Below, in pieces: positions 36,991-44,575 of a stretch of DNA of 64,000 bases. Under the pieces are notes generated by a model. It had not been told where the DNA came from. It searched no databases and saw only the letters and a list, made by a program, of their open reading frames with translations. This DNA is from Phlebiopsis flavidoalba (lineage: Eukaryota; Basidiomycota; Agaricomycetes; Polyporales; Phanerochaetaceae), in contig JAOCPU010000042.1 in NCBI GenBank assembly GCA_035772785.1, positions 245,725-309,724 on the forward strand. Reading direction: 5' to 3'. The position numbers were made by a program, and so were the translations under genes. How positions within the stretch are numbered: position 1 is the first letter of the stretch; each line of letters opens with the position of its first letter.

Positions 36991-38205
36991 CATAAATTTC
37001 AGAAGTAGAATAATAGGCCTATACTTGAAGCTTAAAGAATATCTAGAATGTCCAGCAGAAAAATTTGAATTTCACGCCATTAGAGACTACGTTACTTGCA
37101 GCCTTATCCTAATGCCTCTGTATGCAGCATATGGCTAGTGAAAAAAGATGATCACATTCCGCCTCATAAAACAATGTCCATTTTCTTCTAGTTCAGAATC
37201 GAAGACTTTTGTAATTTGAACATTCATTGCATACAAAAAATGTATCAAGAACTTGAGAAGTCACTGCGAACGTAATGGGTTTTGTAGCTTTCACATGCAA
37301 TATGACTATTCCATTTCCACAGTGACTCTGCCTATCACAAAGCAAACTTATTTAAGAGCCATTATAAGAGTATACCTTCATCTTTAGAATTTAAGAATTG
37401 CACACAACATCTGTACAATGTAAGGGTGAGCACTGAAAGCGAGAAATCTAGAAGTACTCTCAGACTCCTCTAGACTAGCTTTTTGGTCAAGCATATTTGT
37501 AAGAGATTCTAGCACATATGGTAAAAAAGACTGCATATCTATCTTAGAGTTAGATAGTATTTGATACAGGCTGAGCTACTTTACCCACCAGCAATCAATT
37601 TTTTGAATGTTTGTGGACTTTCCCCACGTGGGCTGCCCCTACAAGCTGAGGTTAATTCAGACAAAAATGTAGATGAGACAATGCCTGAGCTTTTGGACGT
37701 TTAGATGCATTTGAAATTGGTTTGAAACTATTCTCACTATTGAATATTCTGCCTGGCAAGCATCCAACAGATTTTTGGACTACTGGTCTGAGAACAAGGA
37801 TAGTACCAAAAAAGAAAGCTCGGTGCGCAAAGCAGCCAGTATTGCATGAGATGATGGCAAGCTCAAATAGAAAGATTCATCGCTGTGGCAACTTCCAATA
37901 GCCATGTAGCTCAGCCTGTGTTGCTGCTGCCAATGCATTTTTTTTCCCGCTGCGTCAGATTTTAACCCCCAAGAGTTGTTGAGCACACAACAAGATCCTC
38001 TGATGTGAGGCGCTTTTTCGAGAGGTCTAGATTGCCTCAGCTCTTCACAGCCTTGCGTGATATGCAAGTGCATATACTATTGGGATATTGATCTCGTTTT
38101 AAACAACTTTGGCTGACTTTCGTTTAGAGCTTGTGTTCAGGGCGGAGAGCTACGGTGTGCATTTTATGAATTTTCTAGCATTGAACCTAGCACTCTGCAA
38201 CTTTT

Positions 38206-38216
38206 TTTAGGGTTTA
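38206..38216 (+). repeat. Telomeric word at the 3' end of the retroelement
   Basis: TTTAGGGTTTA directly abuts the outer end of the first pLTR. The element's 3' end, in its own sense, therefore meets a G-strand telomeric repeat, as expected if reverse transcription was primed by a telomere overhang. Confidence 0.55.
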
Positions 38217-38217
38217 C

Positions 38218-38253
38218 TGCAGCTTTCGACTTGAGTCTCATCAGCGCAGTCCA
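38218..38253 (-). ncRNA. Hammerhead-ribozyme-like core in the 3' pLTR
   Basis: On the minus strand, CTGATGA is followed by a 4-bp stem II (GACT, loop CA, AGTC) and then GAAA, the canonical hammerhead core order, with stem-I-side sequence GGACTGCG just before it. PLEs are known to carry hammerhead motifs in their pLTRs, in the sense orientation, as here. I could not assign stem III and the cleavage-site nucleotides with confidence. The A-U closing pair and UH dinucleotide are not obvious, so activity is unproven. Confidence 0.55.
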
Positions 38254-38817
38254 CTGGGCATATATACCCGTTGCACCGCTGACACACAGGAGTGTGTCAG
38301 CGGGGGGCGGAGGCCGAAGGTCTCCGCTCCATAAGAGTCTATGAGTCAGCGGGGAGGAACCCGCCAATCACGTACGTCATGACTAAGAGGAAATTACCTT
38401 TAGAGCCGACAACACCGGCTCGTTCGCACGTCCTGTCACAGTAGCCAATGGCAGAACTATCTCAACTCCGATCATGATCGGATGACACACACTAGCGATG
38501 ACTCACTCGGCCCGAAGCTTCGGCCCGAAAGACGCTCGATGACGTCAGAGTCGGCTCCATCTAGACCACGGCGTCTAGATGAGCGCGGCCCACATTCGGA
38601 CCGGCGATAAAGCGCTTAAGTCTGGGCGTTAGCTACCGCGGCAATGCCCCGGGCGTCCACGCATACCAACACTTGATCACCGGCGCCAGACGAGGCTGGC
38701 GGCTAAGGCCTAGACTCGGTAGAGTCCGGAGGTCACATGTGTGTGTGTGAAAGAGATACCGGATAAGGATCCGGGCGCGTAAAGGATGATGACATCAGTC
38801 ACAGTACGCTGGTTAAC
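38218..38817 (-). repeat. pLTR (3' copy) of the Penelope-like element
   Basis: About 600 bp matching 42,525-43,120. Landmarks are a palindromic CTGACACAC...GTGTGTCAG stem (38,277-38,302), TTCGGCCCGAAGCTTCGGCCCGAA-type repeats, CATCTAGAC...GTCTAGATG, and a CA/TG dinucleotide run. It ends GGTTAAC at 38,817 and is followed by telomeric repeats. Several self-complementary stretches suggest a highly structured RNA. Confidence 0.8.
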
Positions 38818-38821
38818 ATTG

Positions 38822-38872
38822 AGGGTTAGGGTTGTTAGGGGTTAGGGTTTAGGGGTTAGGGTTTAGGGTTTG
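38822..38872 (+). repeat. Interstitial telomeric repeat tract
   Basis: About seven degenerate units, a mixture of TTAGGG, TTTAGGG and TTAGGGG, lie on the plus strand between the 3' pLTR and the RT-coding body. They record a former chromosome end, or telomeric repeats copied with the element. Confidence 0.85.
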
Positions 38873-39343
38873 AACCTAATGAACCCGCTAACAGGGCCCC
38901 GTTGGCGTAACCGCCAACGTTAACCATATAGACTTTTATTGCCATTCGTCCACGTGCTGGTGAATGATGTCATCATCACTAGCGTGATCGAGCAATGTTT
39001 TAGTCCAAGTGTTCACGATATCGCCGAGATTGCGAGTCTTTTTGCGCGATACCAGCCACTTTTTGTCACTATAACCGAGCGACCGAATGTCGATAACCGA
39101 CTCGACAATGCGACCGTTCCGAATCTTTGTGCCAATCATCCGTCCGCGAGCGCGCGTCCGCAGGCGCAGCCGAAGGGCCGCCAGACGGCGTTACTACGCT
39201 TTCCGGTGCAGGGGCAACCGACGCAACCACACTCGATGAAGAGCCCGTCAGGCCTTCACCGCTAGGAACACGTCCAGGAACCCTAGTGCTCAAGGCTTCG
39301 GGCCACGGGTCACCGCCCACCACGACCGCACCAGTCCCCAGTT
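38873..39343. other. 3' region of the retroelement body
   Basis: Non-coding stretch between the telomeric tract and the RT stop. A small palindrome (GGCGTAACCGCC near 38,904-38,915) is the only structure noted. It is presumably 3' untranslated sequence of the element. Confidence 0.5.
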
Positions 39344-41450
39344 CTACACCGTCCAACAGCGCGCGACGGCGCGCAAGGGACACGTCAAGGGGGGGGGGTC
39401 ATGGACCAAAGATCGGTCAAGTGCAGGCGACCCAGCTTGCTCCCACTCTTCGAGTGAGGTTACGGTCACTATCTCTCCGTCCCTCTCCACCAACGAAGAG
39501 GGCACGCTCCGCAAAGCCTTTCCGGCTTCACGGCGGAGTAGTGCAAGCTGACGAGCAGCGGCCCTACTTGCTTCCTCGACACCACTAACGCGTTGCGCCG
39601 TGGGAAGAGGAGCTTTTGGTGCGGGTGCTCTAGACGCCTCGATCGAAGCTCCTAAGTTCTCGTAAGAGCTTAGGCTGGACAGCCACGATTTAGTAACTAC
39701 ATCGCCCAACTCGTGGACGTTGAACGAACTCCATACCGGATTGAAGTGGGACTTGAGGACAAACACCTCTCCCGAGCGACTTGGTTCGCCAAGCCTTTCC
39801 AACCAGCGTTTGCTGTAATTTTCCCTGGTCCAATTCGACACCAGAGCGTCAGGATAACCACGTGCACGATACAGGGCCCGCAAGTCCCCGATGGCATCTC
39901 GGTAGTGTTCCAGTTTACTACTGAGCGTGGCTAGACGCGACATTTCACCGATGTAAGTTCCTTTCTTAACATCTTTGGGATGGTGAGATGCCCAAGGAAT
40001 TCGTTCGCGATGATTGAGAGGTTTCCTATACGGCTTGTGCTCCAACCTTTTGGTTATCGGGTCGAGATACACAAACATGTCCAAGAACGGAGAATGGTAC
40101 TCCGATACCTCCCACTCAATTTCGACGCCTTCATATGCGATGCTTTTCGCAACGGCCAACGCCTCTCCTGCTGACTGAGCATAGACGATGCCGAGAAGGT
40201 CATCCAGATAACGTCCAAAGAAAGGAACTTTGGCTTTTAAGTCATCTGATTCGAACAGACGGTTCTCAAAATGAGCACCGTAAAGGTTTGCCAGATCAGG
40301 CGAGCAAGCTATACCCATAGCCAAGCCCGAGATCTGTTCCGCATGTTCGTCGCCGAAATCTATCAACAAGCCCCTATTGGCTGTAAAGAAGCACTCCAGG
40401 AAGAGCCTCCGTTCCAGCGCAGACACCTTTTGGCCCTCAGTGTCCAGCCACCATTTGGCTACGATGCTAAGACACTTTTTGAGGGGGATGTTCGGATAAA
40501 ACGCGACAATGTCGCCGCTGATTATCCACTGCTTACGATAGGGATCGAGTTGAGCTTGTCAAGCTTTTGCGCCAGGTGTTTAGAACCGTGGAGCACATAG
40601 GGCTGAGCCCTAATCAAAGACTTGAGTTGCTTAGAAACATACTTGGCCGCGGGGGCCTGAGCATTAGAGTGGCAAGGCACAATCGGTCGCATTTTAACCG
40701 GACGTTTGTGGCATTTGGGAATGCCTTTAAACACCGGTATAACCGATTCGCCGTGCTCATCCTCCGCTGGACATTTAGATCGCAGGAAGGTGGCCAACTG
40801 TTCGTTTTCAAGTTGCTCCGCCAGTTCGGCGCAACGTTGAACAGCTGTATGTTTCTTGTCCATAAGCAACTGCCGCTCAGCGACGTCGATGCGTCGATAT
40901 ACAAGCGGATCGTTCCAGAGCTTACGTGTCTGTTCTATGGCCCAGCCTCGTTCGATAACTGCCACGCCGAGATTTTTATCGGTAGGTGTTACTATGTAGT
41001 GATTATTCTCCAAGTAACTTTTAAGCTCGTCCAGCCAAACCAAGCCGAGGGACTTGGAAGTGGCTTTTAAAGTGGGCACGACTGTTTTTATGTAGTTTTC
41101 CACGTAAACGTCTCCACACTTAAGGCCGCGCTCAATATATGGCACGGGTTCCCTTTCGCCATTCAAGAACGGTTTACGTTCCTTGGGAACCGCATAGTCT
41201 GGGTCATAGTTCGTCGTTGTTAGATTTGTGATGTTTTTCGCATCACGCTCTCGATCGAAGAAGACCCGCCATCTCAAGCGGTCTTTAAAATCTTCCCAAG
41301 CGGTGCGCACAAGAGTTTCGTTCGGAGATGAATAAAACATATATTTTAAGAAAACTCGACGACAAATGAATCTGGAGATGCACTCGTTCTGGGGTACAAC
41401 TACACCGGGACCAACAAATACAGCGCGAACTCTAGGAATCTCGCTGTGCC
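39344..41450 (-). CDS. Penelope-like reverse transcriptase (one frameshift)
   Basis: Reverse transcriptase of the retroelement. The minus-strand frame from 41,340 (and probably further upstream, since coherent sequence continues to about 41,450) carries FKDRLRWRVFFDRE, a conserved N-terminal feature of telomere-associated PLEs, then YIVTPTDKNLGVAVIERGW (41,000-40,945). PVFKGIPKCHKRPVKMRPIV (40,745-40,680) corresponds to the PKxHK...RPIV signature, and KYVSKQLKSL follows. After a frameshift near 40,480-40,520, the second frame contains GLAMGIACSPDLANLYGAHF (40,335-40,270) and the catalytic motif RYLDDLLGIV (40,222-40,190), where two Asp residues coordinate metal. Then come FLDMFVYLDP and a thumb-like region with YRKPLNHRERIPWASHHPKD. 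No GIY-YIG endonuclease follows. The C-terminal 100 residues are low in complexity. The stop is at 39,344. Confidence 0.85.
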
Positions 41451-41545
41451 TTGGATCTTCTTCGTCTTGGAGTACAGACTATTGATGGAACCACGAACTC
41501 GCCTTGCTCGAAGATGAGGAGACGGCCTTCGCCGTCTTGTTTAGC

Positions 41546-42397
41546 TCAAGACGCACCGAGGCGAGCTCTTTCTCGAGCCTCGTTTATGGCGGCGTCGGGG
41601 CTTGCCTCGCCCATCTCGACGTCCGCCGCGTCTTTCAAGGACTTCTTCTCCTTGTTCCGCTGTTGCTGGGCAAGCGCACGATCCACGACGAGGTGGATGA
41701 CCGTGTGCACAAGCCGCGGAACGGCTTCACAGACGACCCCGGCATTGTGCCAGGAGCGCCTTGTCCTCGACCCACTCGTCGACCACCATCTCCTTGCGCC
41801 GTCCTCGCGAGTTACCTCTTTGAGGGTGACGTTTCGGCAGTGGGGGCCGATGTGCTTCGACCAGTGCTCCTGAATCAGTGCCAGGAGCGACGGGACGAGC
41901 CTCTCGGCGGTGAGCTTGGCCTCGTAAAAGGCAAGTTCGTCCGTTTTTGCCTTAATCTCGATGTCGAGACAGGCACGGACGAACTCGTCTCGCTTCTCCT
42001 TGAGGGGGACCTCGAAAGGAGCGACCGCGCCCGATTCGGACGCGGCCTTGGAGACCTGGAAGACCGGGACCCTCACGCCCGCCAACGAGGACGGGAGGGT
42101 GCCAGCGGCCTTGTGTTGCGACAGGCGCGCGAGCTGTCCTTCTACATCAACACGCCGCTCGGCGTCGTTGTGTATCTCCCTGAGGGGAGGGTGAAGGAGC
42201 GCGCGGTACGCGTAGGGCAACGTCTGGACGACCTCGTCAAGAGATCGAGCCAGCCCGAGCCACAGCGCAGCAGCTTTGCGCTCGGATACTGTCCCTAGCG
42301 ATAAGCCGTCGGCTAAACACTGACCCCGCCATAGACGGGGACATCGCTCGAGAGAACGACATGTGGGTGGGACCTGTGGAGAAAGAGCCCGTAGCAC
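41546..42397 (-). CDS. N-terminal/ORF1-like protein of the Penelope-like element
   Basis: A 283-codon minus-strand frame directly upstream of the RT and in the same direction. It is rich in charged residues, with segments such as RDEFVRACLDIEIKAKTDEL and LAFYEAKLTAERLVPSLLAL that look helical, and a Lys/Glu-rich stretch with RNKEKKSLKDAADVEM. Similar long N-terminal extensions or separate ORF1 products are known in telomere-associated PLEs. A frame change near 41,540 could join it to the RT as one polyprotein. No enzymatic motif is seen. Confidence 0.6.
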   Translation of the reverse strand: MLRALSPQVPPTCRSLERCPRLWRGQCLADGLSLGTVSERKAAALWLGLARSLDEVVQTLPYAYRALLHPPLREIHNDAERRVDVEGQLARLSQHKAAGTLPSSLAGVRVPVFQVSKAASESGAVAPFEVPLKEKRDEFVRACLDIEIKAKTDELAFYEAKLTAERLVPSLLALIQEHWSKHIGPHCRNVTLKEVTREDGARRWWSTSGSRTRRSWHNAGVVCEAVPRLVHTVIHLVVDRALAQQQRNKEKKSLKDAADVEMGEASPDAAINEARERARLGAS

Positions 42398-42452
42398 GGG
42401 CGGCAGACGTGTTGTCCGGACATTGTACAGGGGCGGGTTTGCTTACTCGAAG

Positions 42453-42470
42453 TGTTAGGGTTTAGGGGGG
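42453..42470 (+). repeat. Short telomeric word near the 5' pLTR
   Basis: GTGTTAGGGTTTAGGG in G-strand orientation lies about 55 bp inside the 5' pLTR. It is too short to be sure of, but it agrees in orientation with the other telomeric tracts. Confidence 0.4.
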
Positions 42471-42499
42471 GAGTCGACGCGAGCTTTTTTAAAAACGCG

Positions 42500-42525
42500 A
42501 AGGTGAGTGTCACTACTGTGACACC
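42500..42525. repeat. Hairpin at the pLTR inner border
   Basis: GTGTCAC-TACT-GTGACAC makes a perfect 7-bp stem at the inner edge of the 5' pLTR, immediately next to the hammerhead-like core. It is absent from the 3' copy, where telomeric sequence is found instead. Confidence 0.6.
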
Positions 42526-42560
42526 TGCAGCTTTCGACTTGAGTCTCATCAGCGCAGTCC
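42525..42560 (-). ncRNA. Hammerhead-ribozyme-like core in the 5' pLTR
   Basis: Same CTGATGA, GACT-CA-AGTC stem, GAAA core as in the 3' pLTR. The two copies are identical over the core while the sequence just downstream differs completely. Stem III therefore cannot be the same in both copies, unless it is very short or forms in a dimer. Confidence 0.55.
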
Positions 42561-43120
42561 ACTGGGCATATATACCCGTTGCACCGCTGACACACGGCAG
42601 TGTGTCAGCGGGGGGCGGAGGCCGAAGGTCTCCGCCCCATAAGAGTCTATGAGTCAGCGGGGAGGAAACCCGCCAATCACGTACGTCATGACTAAGAGGA
42701 AATTACCTTTAGAGCCGACAACACCGGCTCGTTCGCACGTTCTGTCACAGTAGCCAATGGCAGAACTATCTCAACTCCGATCATGATCGGATGACACACA
42801 AGTGATGACTCACTCGGCCCGAAGCTTCGGCCCGAAAGACGCGCGATGACGTCAGAGTCGGCTCCATCTAGACCACGGCGTCTAGATGAGCGCGGCCCAC
42901 ATTCGGACCGGCGATAAAGCGCTTAAGTCTGGGCGTTAGCTACCGCGGCAATGCCCGGGCGTCCACGCATACCAACACTTGATCACCGGCGCCAGACAGG
43001 CTGGCGGCTAAGGCCTAGACTCGGTGGAGTCCGGAGGTCACATGTGTGTGTGAAAGAGATACCGGATAAGGATCCGGGCGCGTAAAGGATGATGACATCA
43101 GTCACAGTACGCTGGTTAAC
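42525..43120 (-). repeat. pLTR (5' copy) of the Penelope-like element
   Basis: About 596 bp matching 38,218-38,817 and ending at GGTTAAC. Array A begins at the next base. In the element's sense this repeat precedes the coding region and would hold the promoter. Confidence 0.8.
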
Positions 43121-43560
43121 AAGCCGTCTGCGAATTGCAGAGACGGGTGTGACGCGCGTGTGCCGATGGTCACAACTAGAGCAAGCGCCGTCCGCACTCC
43201 GGCACTGGCAGGGCAGAGCCGTCTGCGAATTGCAGACGGGTGTGACGCGCGTTGTGTGCCGATGGTCATGAGCGCCGTCCGCGGCACTGGCAGGGCAGAG
43301 CCGTCTGCGAATTGCAGACGGGTGTGACGCGCGTGTGTGCCGATGGTCACAATAGATGAGCGGAGCCGTCTGCGAATTGCAGACGGGTGTGTGACGCGCT
43401 TGTGCCGATGGTCTTGAGCGCCGTCCGCGGCACTGGCAGGGCAGAGCCGTCTGCGAATTGCAGACGGGTGTGACGCGCGTGTGTGCCGATGGTCACAATA
43501 GAGCAAGCGCCGTCCGCGGCGTTGGCTGAGCGGAGCCGTCTGCGAATCGCAGACGGATTT
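43121..43560. repeat. Palindrome array A (6 units)
   Basis: Six copies of CCGTCTGC-GAATT-GCAGACGG (starting near 43,124, 43,219, 43,301, 43,366, 43,447 and 43,536; the last has GAATC in the middle). They are separated by 45-75 bp of shared sequence with GTGTGACGCGCGTGTG, CCGATGGTCA and GCGCCGTCCGCGGCACTGGC. The first copy has a small insertion. Each palindrome is an 8-bp inverted repeat around 5 bp. The array begins at the last base of the retroelement's 5' pLTR. Confidence 0.9.
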
Positions 43561-44575
43561 AAGGCAACCAAGCCAACCGAAGATCAGATCATGTAAACCC
43601 ACACAATTCCAGTTATTGTACTGCCGTACCAACAACCTCCGTTAGCGTAGACATAAATCCACTCAACCCACACAAACCAAACCCACAAACCAATTCATCG
43701 CGCAAGTCAATGTTATACTGACGTTGATCATAGTTATCCTGCCAGACTGCTTTAATTGTGTGGAATTGATTGAATTGCATGCTAAACGTAAGTCTACTCA
43801 GTTTGTGGCGAATGAACATTTGCTTGGTGATGCTACGGTGTCCTGTGGACACCGTCAAAAAACCGTGCTTAAAGAGCAGTTGTGCCCATCCACGGCGTGG
43901 ACTTGTGTGTGGCAGTTATTCTACTATCCACATCAATAACTCAGACTGCCCACGAAACCAAACCAACCAAACCAGATTGACAAATCAATTGAAGAGCGTA
44001 AACTCGAAAATAGACAATAAATTCACTAGATACATCTAAAGTTTAATTTGCGGCGCAATCGCCTCATGCGTGGAGCAGAATGAAGATCCGCTTCTTAATT
44101 GGAATGGGTCCTAGGCTCGGCGTGATAGATTATATTGATAAAGCTGTGCTGCTACCCGAAAATAGCGAATGGCAGTGTTCAGCGAGTCAGACAATAGAGA
44201 TCAATCAGTGGCAAACGTGCATAACTGAACAAAAAATCGCAATGTTGGACGTGGACGGATGCAGCTCAACATGAGGCGGGATGATCCCCTTTGAGCAGCG
44301 GAGAGGCTGTTGTTCGAGCGACGGAGCACGCAACATGCGGACGGCACGCCTCTTTGAGCGGAATCCATACCTCTTTGAGCCAAGCGATGCGCGTAGTCGC
44401 ACACTTGACCAGATACGTCGCACATGAATCGGGAATGTAGATCGGTGCGAAAATGCTCATATAGGGGCAAGATGTGAGTCAACCTCCATCTCTCGCACGT
44501 TTGCAGTTGCCCCTCGCCTTGTCACTACTCAGCCACACCTCACCGACACCGACACCGACAGCGAGAGCAGCGACC
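43561..44575. other. Intergenic region left of the helicase gene, CA-rich in part
   Basis: After array A, the plus strand is CA-rich (CCACACAA, CCCACACAAACCAAACCC, 43,595-43,695, and ACCAAACCAACCAAACC, 43,955-43,977). The remainder is upstream sequence of the helicase gene with a pyrimidine/CA-rich leader (44,500-44,570). No gene is evident. Confidence 0.5.

Larger units (their letters stand above)
33458..38217. other. AT-rich gene-free block
   Basis: Base composition changes sharply just after the stop at 33,457. From about 33,480 to 38,200 the DNA is strongly AT-rich, with long AT-only runs (for example 34,200-35,100 and 36,300-37,000). No open frame longer than about 100 codons resembles a protein. 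It contains two inverted-repeat elements, a GC-rich island at 35,520-36,080 and short tandem repeats at 36,760-36,990. The block ends at a short telomeric word at 38,206-38,216, so it lies between the last ordinary gene and the subtelomeric elements. A mitochondrial origin is not supported by any mitochondrial gene that I can see. Confidence 0.6.
38218..43120 (-). mobile_element. Telomere-associated Penelope-like retroelement (Coprina/Athena-like)
   Basis: A 4.9-kb minus-strand unit bounded by two direct repeats of about 600 bp (38,218-38,817 and 42,525-43,120), nearly identical by eye apart from small indels. Between them, a long N-terminal frame and a reverse transcriptase read towards lower coordinates. 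The RT shows Penelope-type features (below), and no GIY-YIG endonuclease motif is visible, which matches the endonuclease-deficient PLEs known to attach to telomeres in basidiomycetes and rotifers. G-strand telomeric repeats occur at the outer 3' end (38,206), just inside the 3' pLTR (38,822-38,872) and near the 5' pLTR (42,453-42,470). In every case their orientation matches cDNA synthesis outward toward the right-hand chromosome end. The telomeric tract at 38,822 could also mean two separate insertions: a pLTR-only copy followed by a longer copy. The unit abuts palindrome array A exactly at 43,121. Confidence 0.75.

Noticed and set aside
33458..38217. Nuclear copy of mitochondrial DNA
   Set aside because: Base composition fits, but I see no piece of a mitochondrial protein, rRNA or tRNA gene.
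41504..42298. A 264-codon plus-strand frame opposite the retroelement ORF1
   Set aside because: It mirrors the minus-strand frame, which continues directly towards the RT and has the expected composition. The plus-strand frame has no recognisable features.
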